From positions 62,001 to 126,000 of the forward strand of contig JAGSHD010000010.1 in the NCBI GenBank assembly GCA_023954715.1: DNA of 64,000 bases, in the 5' to 3' direction. The stretch comes from Candidatus Cloacimonadota bacterium (lineage in GTDB: Bacteria > Muiribacteriota > UBA6191). Positions 42,832 through 52,316 of this stretch are shown piece by piece. The notes under the pieces are model-generated. The model saw only the letters and a program-made list of their open reading frames with translations. It did no database searches and had not been told where the DNA came from. Within the stretch, counting starts at the first letter, position 1, and every line of letters starts with the position of its first letter. Position numbers and translations under genes: made by a program.

Positions 42832-43753
42832 ATTTCTCTCCACGATTTAATCTTTTTATCACAGAAACCATATCAGCATCGATGGAAGTTCGAATGAACA
42901 TCTTTTGCTTACTTACTGGGTGAACAAACGCTATAGAGTGACTATGTAGCTGAACTCTTTTTAGCCATTTAGGTAGGTATCTACCTTGATAATCTGTATC
43001 TCCTAATATTGGAATTCCGATAGACTGTAAATGTACCCTAATTTGATGCGTTCGACCAGTTTTAGGGCGAATTTGTACAAAATGAAACTTATTCCAAGAT
43101 TTGATTACTTTATAATGAGAGACAGCTTCTCTACCAGAGTCACTCACCATTTGCATAGTACGTCTTTTAGGATCTCTTCCTAGGGGAAGATGTATAATCC
43201 CTTCATTTTCTTTAACAGAACCATAGCATAACGCATAGTAGGTTTTTTGAATGGTGCGATTAGCAAAGTACTCTTGCAGTTTTCTATGCGTTTGATCCTC
43301 TTTGGCGACAATCAAAACCCCGCTTGTACAGCGATCTAAGCGATGAACGATGCCTGGTCTTAGTACTCCATTAATACCACTTAGAAACTCGGATTGATGC
43401 AATAGCCCACTGACTAATGACCCTCCCTGTCCTGGATGCAATGGATGCGTTAATATTCCCCACGGTTTCAAAACAGCTAACAAATGGTCATCTTCATATA
43501 ATATTTTTAAGTTCATTTCTTCAGCGGGTGTTTCTAAAGCAACTGCCATAGGTACATGCACCTGGATTTGATCTTCTGCTTTTAGTTTAAAGCTCTTTTT
43601 TACCACTGTTTTATTATTTACACAAACATGGCCGTCAACTAATAAGGACTGTAAAAATGATCTAGACTTATCTGGCATCATTTCACTCAAAAACTTATCA
43701 ATTCGAGTGGATTCTTGACTAAGAAATGTATAGTCTTGTGCTTCAATACTCAA
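42824..43753 (-). CDS. 23S rRNA pseudouridine synthase, RluD family
   Basis: 309 residues. S4-type RNA-binding domain about 14-75 (RIDKFLSEMMPDKSRSFLQSL, DGHVCVNNKTV), then the RluA/D catalytic domain with PGIVHRLDRCTSGVLIVAK, whose Asp in HRLDR is the catalytic residue, TYYALCYG, and GRTHQIRVHLQSIGIPILGD. RluD makes pseudouridines at 1911, 1915 and 1917 of 23S rRNA. Start TTG with GGAG five bases upstream. Between lgt and ftsY, overlapping ftsY. Confidence 0.93.
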   Translation of the reverse strand: MSIEAQDYTFLSQESTRIDKFLSEMMPDKSRSFLQSLLVDGHVCVNNKTVVKKSFKLKAEDQIQVHVPMAVALETPAEEMNLKILYEDDHLLAVLKPWGILTHPLHPGQGGSLVSGLLHQSEFLSGINGVLRPGIVHRLDRCTSGVLIVAKEDQTHRKLQEYFANRTIQKTYYALCYGSVKENEGIIHLPLGRDPKRRTMQMVSDSGREAVSHYKVIKSWNKFHFVQIRPKTGRTHQIRVHLQSIGIPILGDTDYQGRYLPKWLKRVQLHSHSIAFVHPVSKQKMFIRTSIDADMVSVIKRLNRGEKYV

Positions 43754-43775
43754 AATATCTCCAAAAAGTTAGGGC

Positions 43776-44558
43776 TTAATTATGTGCATCTTCTTTTTTA
43801 GCCTTTAATACCAAAAAGATATGCATGCAGATTCCAAGAGCTATACCGATCAATGAAATTGTCTGAGATGTAGTTAAAGAAGAAATACCAAGAATAGTTC
43901 CACGAATATCATCACGAATGATTTCAATCAAAAATCGAAACGTTCCGTAAACGTAAAAGTAAGCAATAATGACTCGACCTTTTAACTTGCCTTTTCTATA
44001 TACGTAATATAAGAAAAGTGATATCAAAACATTAGCCAGTGCAGAATATAGCTGAGTAGGATGTCGTAAGTTATCTAAATGTAACGGAAAGTGCACTCCC
44101 AAAGGAGCCCAAATAGAGTCTGGATGAATCACCATTCCGTAACAACAGCCATAAAAAAAACATCCGATACGACCAATACCCTGTCCTAAACTCAAACTGA
44201 TAGCAATCATATCTCCCATTTGTAAGACATCTTGCTTCTTGTACTTCCAGAAACTCACGCCACCTAATATTCCGCCTATCAAACCACCAAAAAAGACTAA
44301 TCCTCCCCGATAAATTTGAATGATCTCCAAAAGGTTTTGAGAATAATGATCCCAAGCCAAATAGACATAAGCTATACGAGCACCAATGATTGCTGAAAAG
44401 ATACTAATTATAGCTAAGTCATATATTATTTCTTCTTCTAAGCCAACTTCAGCCCCTCGTTTTACCAAGAGTTTAACAGCTAAAAAAAATGCTGTGGCTA
44501 AACAGACTCCATATGTATATATAGGAAGACCTGCTATTTCTATTAAGATTGGATGCAT
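43776..44558 (-). CDS. lgt: prolipoprotein diacylglyceryl transferase
   Basis: 260 residues, seven hydrophobic segments. Moves a diacylglyceryl group from phosphatidylglycerol to the lipobox Cys of prolipoproteins in the inner membrane. Signature text: YGVCLATAFFLAVKLL, RIAYVYLAWDHY, YRGGLVFFGGLIGGI, GQGIGRIGCFFYGCCYG and HPTQLYSALANV. ATG preceded by AAGG. Next to lspA, which acts directly after it in the pathway. Confidence 0.97.
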   Translation of the reverse strand: MHPILIEIAGLPIYTYGVCLATAFFLAVKLLVKRGAEVGLEEEIIYDLAIISIFSAIIGARIAYVYLAWDHYSQNLLEIIQIYRGGLVFFGGLIGGILGGVSFWKYKKQDVLQMGDMIAISLSLGQGIGRIGCFFYGCCYGMVIHPDSIWAPLGVHFPLHLDNLRHPTQLYSALANVLISLFLYYVYRKGKLKGRVIIAYFYVYGTFRFLIEIIRDDIRGTILGISSLTTSQTISLIGIALGICMHIFLVLKAKKEDAHN

Positions 44559-44637
44559 AAAATTACCTTACGTCTGATTTTTCAAATGAATCTATTTGTT
44601 TATAATGAAGTTTTATGACAAAAAAGTCTATTGAGTT

Positions 44638-45279
44638 TCATAAATTACTATTCTTGGGAGCTGTTTTCTTATTGTATCCGAAAATATCTAAAATCATATC
44701 TAATATGATTAATCCAACTCCAATATCAATAACCACATCTGCTAGGTTAAACACTGGCCACCAATTGAAAGTGTTCCAGTAAACATATAGATAGTCTATA
44801 ACATAACCAAGTGTAACTCGATCAATCATATTGCCAATTGCACCAGACAAAATAAGTACCAAAGCCCATGATACTAAGGGTTCTTCTTCTTTATATAATG
44901 CTAAATATACAAGGATAAAACCACAGGTTATCACTGCCATTGATATAAACAACCAAGAAAACCCCTTTGCAATCCCAAAAGCCGCTCCTGTATTGTATAC
45001 CAAGGTCAACGAAAACAACCCTGGGATGACATCAACCGTTTCCCCTAGACTAAAGTTATTTTGAAAATACACCTTTAAGAAAAAGTCACTAGCCAATGTG
45101 ACCCAAAAGACAACAAACCTCTTATTATGCCTGAGGATTTTTGGAATCGACCTCAAGCAGATCAAAGGAAATAAAGCAAAACAGCACACAAAAGCCATAG
45201 TATACCATTTCATCCAAATCAGTAATTCTGAAAAACCAAAACTTACATCTTTTTTCGCACTTACGTCAAATACCTTCAT
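44638..45279 (-). CDS. lspA: lipoprotein signal peptidase with an N-terminal extension
   Basis: 213 residues. Cleaves the signal peptide of diacylglyceryl-modified lipoproteins. Core from about residue 52: LASDFFLKVYFQNN, LVYNTGAAFGI, GAIGNMIDRVTLGYVIDY and FNLADVVIDIG, containing the catalytic aspartates D155-region (NMIDR) and FNLADV. The usual length is about 160, so the first 50 residues are extra and include one more hydrophobic segment (about 25-43). The start ATG has AGGTGA five bases upstream, supporting the long form. Same operon as lgt. Confidence 0.94.
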   Translation of the reverse strand: MKVFDVSAKKDVSFGFSELLIWMKWYTMAFVCCFALFPLICLRSIPKILRHNKRFVVFWVTLASDFFLKVYFQNNFSLGETVDVIPGLFSLTLVYNTGAAFGIAKGFSWLFISMAVITCGFILVYLALYKEEEPLVSWALVLILSGAIGNMIDRVTLGYVIDYLYVYWNTFNWWPVFNLADVVIDIGVGLIILDMILDIFGYNKKTAPKNSNL

Positions 45280-45309
45280 TTACATCACCTATTGAGTTTT
45301 TACTCATAT

Positions 45310-48300
45310 TTATTGGGCCAAAAATCTGAAACTTAAGACTAATTTATCCAAATCTCTAGCTAGTTTTTTCCATTTTTCTTTTTTATCAACTTCAGACAGC
45401 TTTACCATCAATGCTAATGCTTCTTTTGCTGGATTAATCCTCTTCTCATAGATCGCCTTATAAACTAAGGCCTCACTCAAGTAAGGAATCAAACCTTTAT
45501 ATTGACCTGCTCGTCTATAATGTACTTCTGCCTTTTCAAATTGTGCACTAATAGTATAAAGGAGCCCTAATTTCAAAGACGCTTCAAAATCATTGGGTAC
45601 ATCTCGTAAAACAGAAGTATATATATCCTCTAATGCCAGAAATACTCGATTTCTTGGAAAACTTATAGTTTTGGAATCTAAAGAAGCTACACTTAATTTA
45701 GCTTGTTGAAAGTAACCTTGTTGAAAACTTGTATGTGCCTCTAATAATGTTAAAAAGCTCTTATAAGACTCAAAACTATCTAATAGCGGAATTAAAGTCT
45801 TTATTTTTTCATAATGGCCTTCTACTAAATACAATAATAGAAGTGAAAAATATCCTTCTGCAAAATCTACTCTAGCATTAACAGCTTCTAGCAGACTTGA
45901 TTCGGCTGCTTTGTATTGAGACTTTTTAAGCTTATCAATGGCCCGATTCATTTGCTCAACTACGTATTGATCGTTTTCTCTATTTATTTTTTGAAGCTCT
46001 GTTTCTGATTTAACAGTAAACTGGTTTACATTCAAATACTGCTCTTCCACTGAGTTTCTATTTTTTTGATACACATCATAAGAGCTTAAAACTTTAGAAC
46101 TACGATCGGGCTGATTTGCTGCACGTTGAATATATTGATCTACTCGATTCCATTTAGCTCCACTATGAGGTTTAGATCGCAAAGCTACTGTCTGATATAC
46201 CTCTTTTTTTGCATTCTCTTTGGTAGCATCAATTTTAAATGGCTTTAAATCTTCATCGCTCACTCTAATTTCTGGTCGTTGTTTTACAACTTTAGGATCT
46301 AGAGCTTTAATACCTACTTTATATATATCAATTAAATCTAAGTATCGATATTTTCCTTGGACTAAAATACCTCGAGCCGTATTTATAAACTCGTCTTTGC
46401 TCTCTAATACTCCTTGTTCATAATATACATAAGCCAGTAAATTTAGGAGAGTATTTTTAAATGGTGTTTGCTTCTTTTTATTTCTAGCATTAATCTTTTC
46501 TAAAAATGAGATTGCTTCTCGTGGTTTTTTTGCATGAACTTTTAACAAGGCATAATGATAAGCAGCCCACTCATCATTTGGATTAATATCTAACATTCGT
46601 AAAAAACCCGTTTGCAAATCCTCAAGCACTTCTGAATATTGGATCAAATTAGATACTCGTTTGATTTTATCCCAATAGATCACACATTGATCTAAACGTC
46701 CTGAACGAAAGTAAATTTCAGAAAGACTACTCATAGCACGATAGTCCATAGGGTTTTTATCCAATGATTTAAGTAGATACTCTTCTGCTGAATCTACTTG
46801 CTCTAGCAATAAAAACACATAAGACATAAAAAAGTTTAGTTCTAAATTTTCAGGGTCTAACTTTTGCCGTTTTTTGAGTTCATCCATAGCTTTTAGAGTA
46901 TCACCTCGTAAAATTTTATCCACAGATGCTTTAATTAAGTCTCTGCTTTCTTTACGCGTTGAAAACAACTTATACAACTTTAAATCTTTGGGTTTTCTTT
47001 TTAAGGTGACAAATTTTTGAGACAATAACTCAAGAGAGTATTTTAAATTTTTCTTAGCAAAGTTAACTAATTTTGGATGGTCTTTGCCTGATACCGCAGC
47101 CTTTTTAAGAGAGTCAATACCCGAGTGTATATCTCCTAGGTAAAAGTAAGCTAACCCTTGAAACAAAAAGGAACGATTCCAGCTATAACCTGCGATTCTA
47201 GCATCCTCAAACTTGTGTACTGCAAATCGATGCAACTTGGATTTAAAATAAGCCATACCTAGACGGTAATGATACTCTCCCTGTGAAGGCTTTACTTCGA
47301 TTGCTTTTTGATAAAAAACAATAGCCTGGGGAAAATCTCTTTTTTGCATAAAGTCCCATGCTTTAGCTGCATAATAATAATCCGATTTTGCATCTATGGT
47401 AGCCATAGACTCTAAGAGTTTTAAGGCCTCCCAACGACGATTTTCTAATGATATAAAATAAGTCAAACCGTATAAAGAAGGCATGTGATTTGGATTGAGA
47501 CCTAAAGCCTTTTTAAAATAATATTTAGCTAACTGCCCTTGATTTAAATCTTGATAAGCTCTGGCCAAGTAATAAGGAAACTCTAAAACTCCAGGATGAT
47601 CCACCATTTCTTTTTTAAAATAGAAAATTATTTTTTCATATTTTCCTTGAGTCAACCATTTTTGCCCCGCTACAAAAGTATCCCTTAGATCAAATAGCTG
47701 ATCCAAATCTCCTGGCTCCATGTTCTGAAAAAACTCATCCCTTAATTTTGTTAAAGGATTTTGAGATTGAATCGAGTCAATCGCTTCTTGGGCAAATACT
47801 TTATCAATCAATGCCAGCGCTTCTAGTTGTGTCTTAGAACCTTTTTTCGCGTACTGGACCACCTTTTTATAAGAAAAGATAGCATTAGGATAATCTTTTT
47901 TTTCTAAGTGAATATCTGCTATACGATGCCAAGATACCCAATCAGCTGAGTTTCTTGCCACAGATTTTCGCAATACTGCCAAAGCTTTATCATAGAGTTT
48001 TTCTCTAAATAAGATTTCACCTTTTCTTGTAAGCAATCGAGACATTACTTTTTCAAAGTATTCTCTTGAAAAGGCTAATTTTTCTCCCTGCTGTAGATCT
48101 CCGCTTGATATGGATCGATAAGACTTTTTTTCAAAAAATTCAATCAATCCTTCTATATTTTTTATTATATTATTTATATCTTTTAGAGCCGACTCATACA
48201 TTCGTCTTTCTAAAAATATTTTGTTTTTATTGAATGAGTATACAAAAACCCCAGGAAACTCTATTTCTAGTTTTTGGAATATCTCAAAAGCTAAAACAAC

Positions 48301-49080
48301 CTTGTTTTGTTTATAGTAGATCAATCCTTGATAATTCAAAAGTTCTGCTAGCTTTCTTTCTATTTTCAAATACTCCAGAGCTAATCTTTCTCTATCTGCA
48401 GATTTTGCTTCAAAGTGAGCATCTTTTGACTCTTTTAATTGCTTTTTTACTATTTTAATCACCTTATGAAGATGATCTTCAGATTGTTCAAAGTCCCCTG
48501 AGTCAGTTAAAAGTCTTATCATCCATAAGTTTACATAGATTTGATCCTCTACATTTATTGGCAAATATAAGACCTTTTTTAGTCGATCTAAAGCTAGATC
48601 TCGCCTTTCTACTTTTTCATAAAAGTGAGCTAAGTTAAATAGACAGTATAGATTTGCTGGATATTTTTTTTCTAGCTTTTGTAAATACGATATAGCTTTT
48701 ATGTAATCATTTTCTTTTGCAAATGCAATTACATAACGAGTTGTATGATCATTCAATCCAGTCCATTTAGGTGTATAAATTAACTCAGAAAACAAACTTT
48801 CTTGAAAAATATCATAGGGATCATCAGATAGTAATTTATTGGCCCCATTCATATTGTAAATCCAGTTAAACTCTAGACCTTTATCCATGTTTGAGGATAA
48901 TAACTGACTCCATTCGAGCCATTGTTTATCAACTACTGAGACTCCTTGTAGGGCTCTTTGAAAGGTGTAGGCTTGTGGAGAAGCTAACTCTTGCTTCGTT
49001 AGTGTTTTGGGAACGCTTGAACATATTCTAACAGGCTGTAGAACTAATAAAATTAATATTAACTTCAATAAATTATTCAT
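45310..49080 (-). CDS. large exported TPR-repeat protein
   Basis: 1256 residues. Signal peptide about 1-22 (LILILLVLQPVRICSS), followed almost throughout by tetratricopeptide repeats; clear units include LYCLFNLAHFYEKVERRDLA, WVSWHRIADIHLEKKDYPNA, MPSLYGLTYFISLENRRWEA and DYRAMSSLSEIYFRSGRLDQ. A linker of about 120 residues near 940-1060 (from DEDLKPFKIDATKEN) breaks the array. Probably a periplasmic or surface scaffold. It leads an operon with lspA, lgt, rluD, ftsY and the RsmI-like gene, 30 bases before lspA. No enzyme motif seen. Confidence 0.85.
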   Translation of the reverse strand: MNNLLKLILILLVLQPVRICSSVPKTLTKQELASPQAYTFQRALQGVSVVDKQWLEWSQLLSSNMDKGLEFNWIYNMNGANKLLSDDPYDIFQESLFSELIYTPKWTGLNDHTTRYVIAFAKENDYIKAISYLQKLEKKYPANLYCLFNLAHFYEKVERRDLALDRLKKVLYLPINVEDQIYVNLWMIRLLTDSGDFEQSEDHLHKVIKIVKKQLKESKDAHFEAKSADRERLALEYLKIERKLAELLNYQGLIYYKQNKVVLAFEIFQKLEIEFPGVFVYSFNKNKIFLERRMYESALKDINNIIKNIEGLIEFFEKKSYRSISSGDLQQGEKLAFSREYFEKVMSRLLTRKGEILFREKLYDKALAVLRKSVARNSADWVSWHRIADIHLEKKDYPNAIFSYKKVVQYAKKGSKTQLEALALIDKVFAQEAIDSIQSQNPLTKLRDEFFQNMEPGDLDQLFDLRDTFVAGQKWLTQGKYEKIIFYFKKEMVDHPGVLEFPYYLARAYQDLNQGQLAKYYFKKALGLNPNHMPSLYGLTYFISLENRRWEALKLLESMATIDAKSDYYYAAKAWDFMQKRDFPQAIVFYQKAIEVKPSQGEYHYRLGMAYFKSKLHRFAVHKFEDARIAGYSWNRSFLFQGLAYFYLGDIHSGIDSLKKAAVSGKDHPKLVNFAKKNLKYSLELLSQKFVTLKRKPKDLKLYKLFSTRKESRDLIKASVDKILRGDTLKAMDELKKRQKLDPENLELNFFMSYVFLLLEQVDSAEEYLLKSLDKNPMDYRAMSSLSEIYFRSGRLDQCVIYWDKIKRVSNLIQYSEVLEDLQTGFLRMLDINPNDEWAAYHYALLKVHAKKPREAISFLEKINARNKKKQTPFKNTLLNLLAYVYYEQGVLESKDEFINTARGILVQGKYRYLDLIDIYKVGIKALDPKVVKQRPEIRVSDEDLKPFKIDATKENAKKEVYQTVALRSKPHSGAKWNRVDQYIQRAANQPDRSSKVLSSYDVYQKNRNSVEEQYLNVNQFTVKSETELQKINRENDQYVVEQMNRAIDKLKKSQYKAAESSLLEAVNARVDFAEGYFSLLLLYLVEGHYEKIKTLIPLLDSFESYKSFLTLLEAHTSFQQGYFQQAKLSVASLDSKTISFPRNRVFLALEDIYTSVLRDVPNDFEASLKLGLLYTISAQFEKAEVHYRRAGQYKGLIPYLSEALVYKAIYEKRINPAKEALALMVKLSEVDKKEKWKKLARDLDKLVLSFRFLAQ

Positions 49081-49503
49081 TTATACACAAAACTTGGTGT
49101 TATACCCAAAGCCATACCATTTTTTACTACCTTCAAAAGCCTGAAGAGTCAGGATAAATCCTTCGCAATTTTAAAATAAGTTATGGCCAAAAATTATTTC
49201 TATTTGGGGTTACATCACCTGTTTTATCGACAAAAAAGCTATATATACATACTTTTTTGTATGCAAAAATTGACGAATCTCACAAAAATTAAGATTGTTG
49301 AAGTAATCAATAGACAAAGTTGTAAAATTTTCTAGCTATATATAGTAAAAATAAACTCTGATGATTAAAAGTTATTCTATTATCTGAAAATTCAAATGGC
49401 TGATCTTTATTGAATATAAGGGACAAAAACTTTAAATTTAAGTATAATATATCCAGACCTTAACCTCGTATAAATGATGGTCTACTTTTAAAGACTGAGC
49501 TAA
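49081..49503. other. divergent intergenic region
   Basis: Carries the promoter region of the TPR operon (minus) and of the HEAT-repeat gene (plus, promoter at 49420-49448). AGCTATATATA occurs twice (about 49228 and 49334). A short hairpin CCTGA-AGAG-TCAGG sits at 49140-49153. No coding frame or known RNA seen. Confidence 0.5.
49420..49448 (+). promoter_or_regulatory. sigma-70 promoter of the HEAT-repeat gene
   Basis: GGGACA at 49420-49425, 17 bases, TATAAT at 49443-49448. Perfect -10, four of six -35 bases, ideal spacing, 56 bases before the ATG at 49504. Confidence 0.55.
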
Positions 49504-50391
49504 ATGTATTTTGATTATTTTATTCATAGCCTAATTATCATTTTAGCGGGAACCTTATTCTATTTGAAACCAGCCCCTGCTGAAACGACAACATCATCCC
49601 ATACCTATGCGGATGATTTTATGCTTCAAAAATTACAAAAATTACTGCAAAACATTGCTCAAATTGATCTTCAAGATCTAGACTTCTTAGAAAGTTGCTT
49701 AGATCATCCAAAAGACCATGTATCTTTAATGGCATCAGAAATTCTTTCAAAATCGACTCACCCTAAAGCATTTAATATTTTGTTTGAAAAAATTCAAAAG
49801 ATCGATAAAGATATACAAATTCAAACAAAAGAAATTGACTCTCAAAAACAGAGCTTTTATGAAAAGTTTGCAGATGATTTAGAAGTACCTTCTTTTTATT
49901 CTTCTAATCGTAGCTCACAGAGTGACATTCAATCGGGTCTACACCCAAAAATTAAAGAAGGTAATTTTGCCATTTTAGACCCATACAAAAGTATCTCAGA
50001 GCAAAATATCACCAATGAAAACTTACGATTTGTCATTCTACGACTACTTGAAAATCCAGAAGAAAAACCCATCCATCAATATGCGGCTTTACAGTCTCTA
50101 AAAGCATTTTCACAAACCCCACCAGTAGAGATTATACATCACTACTTATACGGGTCAAACAACGAAACGAAACAGGCAGCCATTGAGATCCTAGCCTTTT
50201 TTCAATTAAATCAATTTGTACCTCGACTAGAAGTAGAGCTTATGAGCCTACAACCAAGTATAGTTATTCAAGCTATTTATGCTCTAATTGAAATGAAAGC
50301 ACATAATAGCATAAGCAAGATCAAACACTTACAAAGTCATCGTCATCCATTGGTTCAAAACGCAGTACGTTTCGCTATTCGAGCGCTATAG
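49504..50391 (+). CDS. exported HEAT-repeat protein
   Basis: 295 residues with signal peptide about 1-26 (SLIIILAGTLFYLKPAPA-E). The mature part is helical repeats of the HEAT/armadillo kind: ESCLDHPKDHVSLMASEILSKSTHPKAFNILFEKI near the start and EILAFFQLNQFVPRLEVELM and QPSIVIQAIYALIEMKAHNSI near the end. About 70 hydrophilic residues separate the two repeat blocks. No enzymatic motif. First gene of an exported-protein cluster reaching 54.5 kb. Protein-protein scaffold in the periplasm is inferred. Confidence 0.75.
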   Translation: MYFDYFIHSLIIILAGTLFYLKPAPAETTTSSHTYADDFMLQKLQKLLQNIAQIDLQDLDFLESCLDHPKDHVSLMASEILSKSTHPKAFNILFEKIQKIDKDIQIQTKEIDSQKQSFYEKFADDLEVPSFYSSNRSSQSDIQSGLHPKIKEGNFAILDPYKSISEQNITNENLRFVILRLLENPEEKPIHQYAALQSLKAFSQTPPVEIIHHYLYGSNNETKQAAIEILAFFQLNQFVPRLEVELMSLQPSIVIQAIYALIEMKAHNSISKIKHLQSHRHPLVQNAVRFAIRAL

Positions 50392-50550
50392 CAAAAAATA
50401 GACTTTAAGTTTATATTAGTTCACAATATATACAATGATATATTAAGGCTTTATTGTTAACATAAAGCACAAATATAGTCATACCAGTTTAAACAGGTCT
50501 TTATCAAAAATTTACTTTTTTACATATTTATACTTTTTACAAGTTTTCAC

Positions 50551-51636
50551 TTGTCAGTTTGTTCAGTCAAAGTTCAAAATTTTATAGACGATTCACAACT
50601 AAAAGTTAAACTAAAAACCTCACTCATTGAGCTAAACCCCTTTCAAGACTCTTTTCTTATTAAGGATTTAACAGTATCAAAAGTGGATCAGATCATTTCA
50701 AAAGCAAATTTGGACTTCGCTCAACTCTCTTTTACTTTTTCTACTCATCAACAAAATAACGATCTGATCTACGTTTCTATTTCAAATTTAAACAGCATCT
50801 ACTTAAGCAAACAGCAAAAGCAGTTTTTATTGAAAGTATATAAAAATGCAAGTTCTGCTTACTCCAATTCTCAAAAACTTGGAAATGTACCAGCGAGTCG
50901 TTTTCACTATCTATCTTCACCCTGTATTACATTCTATCTAAGTAAAAACACTGACATTGAAAACTTTGTAAAAAACCATCTAGATTTCATCACAAGTACT
51001 TTTCCTATTTTAAGCAAAAAACAATCAATCAATGACTCCATTTTACATCATGCCTCAATAGACAATACTCCAAAACAAATTGACAATTTAGAGTTAAAAC
51101 GATTAAACGAGCTTTTACAGTTTGCCATATTTGAAAAGTCTAAACCTCAAGTAGAGGTTTCAACGATGCAAGCAAAGATATCTACCGAAGTCTTTGCACC
51201 CCCTATCTTTAATCCCTTTGACATTGATGAAACTCAAGATGACTTTACACAAAGTTCAAGTGATCTACCTATGACTAGTGCATCGATTGAGCAGATGATG
51301 ATTACTTCATCACAGCAAGCAGAGGCAATACATACCTCTCCTCTCATGATTCCTGATAGTATTCTCCAAAAAAGCGTCAAACAGATACAAGAGTCCCAAG
51401 TTTCAAAAATACTAACAAACCCATTCAATCTAAGTGCGACTTCTCCCTCTAAATTGAGTACACAAAGCACTCTACAATTAAGTCAAACCATACAAGTATT
51501 GTCTGATCAGTTAAAAACAATGTCTCAGCAAATTGAAGTGATCGACTTTTCTAGTTTAGATGGAATCCCAAAATCTACCGATAGTACAAGTAAGATGTTT
51601 ATTGAAACAGTAGAGAGGCCTGACTGGTTATGGTAG
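50551..51636 (+). CDS. exported protein of unknown function (start uncertain)
   Basis: At least 361 residues from a TTG at 50551. The open frame runs back to 50479 and the 48 bases before the TTG code for FYIFILFTSFHLSVCS-like text that forms a classic signal peptide, but no ATG, GTG or TTG starts it; an ATC at 50503 has AGG five bases upstream. Residues 1-190 look like a mixed alpha/beta domain; the C-terminal half is low-complexity (Ser, Gln, Thr, Pro). Not recognised. Translation is coupled to the next gene, whose ATG overlaps the stop by seven bases. Confidence 0.65.
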   Translation: MSVCSVKVQNFIDDSQLKVKLKTSLIELNPFQDSFLIKDLTVSKVDQIISKANLDFAQLSFTFSTHQQNNDLIYVSISNLNSIYLSKQQKQFLLKVYKNASSAYSNSQKLGNVPASRFHYLSSPCITFYLSKNTDIENFVKNHLDFITSTFPILSKKQSINDSILHHASIDNTPKQIDNLELKRLNELLQFAIFEKSKPQVEVSTMQAKISTEVFAPPIFNPFDIDETQDDFTQSSSDLPMTSASIEQMMITSSQQAEAIHTSPLMIPDSILQKSVKQIQESQVSKILTNPFNLSATSPSKLSTQSTLQLSQTIQVLSDQLKTMSQQIEVIDFSSLDGIPKSTDSTSKMFIETVERPDWLW

Positions 51637-52316
51637 GAATCAAACCTAAATTAAAATACAAAAACACAGAAGCGTTAAAACGAAAAAAGAAAACTCGTTT
51701 TATAACTGTAGTAGCTTCTTCTGTGGTAGTACTTTTAATAGCTGCCTCTATTTTTATTTTGTACCAATCCTACTTAAATGCAGATAAATTAATTAGCGCA
51801 CAAACTCCTGTGAAGTCATCAAAACAAAGTGCTCAAACTAAACCAGTAAAAGCTAAAGTTGACGGAAAAGACATTACATTTTTGGATAACTCTCATAACT
51901 TCATCTCCATGTATTTGCCCCTTAAAAACTCCGCTTTGTTAAAATTACAGAGGATTTCTTTAAAAGGTGAACAACAGAAAATTCAAAATAATACTTTGAT
52001 TCAACTACTATTACGAGAGCTACTTAAACATCAAAACATAGAGTTTTCTTCTAAACAGTTAAGTTCCTCCATCCAAAATATATTCACTTACAAAGGAACA
52101 CTAATCATTGATTTTAGTTTAGACACTCTAAAAGTTTTACAAGGCCAAGGACTACAACCAATTATTTTACATTATGCACTTGTAAACTCGATTCTTGAAA
52201 ACTTCCCTACTAATCAGGTTTTGTTTCTATTTGGAGGTAAAACTCCAGCTAAAGATCATTCCATCATTGATTATAGTGTTCGATTTAAGCTTAATAAGGA
52301 TTTAATTAAACAATGA
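51630..52316 (+). CDS. GerMN-domain membrane-anchored protein
   Basis: 228 residues. Basic N-terminus, one membrane helix about 25-47 (ITVVASSVVVLLIAASIFIL), a linker, then an exported domain about 85-228. Its end, TYKGTLIIDFSLDTL and YALVNSILENFPTNQVLFLFGGK, follows the GerMN pattern (strand, Leu-rich helix, then an nG-x strand) described for sporulation and germination proteins GerM and for some non-sporulators. The match is by eye and moderate. Middle gene of a coupled trio; the next gene overlaps its stop by four bases (ATGA). Confidence 0.7.
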   Translation: MVGIKPKLKYKNTEALKRKKKTRFITVVASSVVVLLIAASIFILYQSYLNADKLISAQTPVKSSKQSAQTKPVKAKVDGKDITFLDNSHNFISMYLPLKNSALLKLQRISLKGEQQKIQNNTLIQLLLRELLKHQNIEFSSKQLSSSIQNIFTYKGTLIIDFSLDTLKVLQGQGLQPIILHYALVNSILENFPTNQVLFLFGGKTPAKDHSIIDYSVRFKLNKDLIKQ

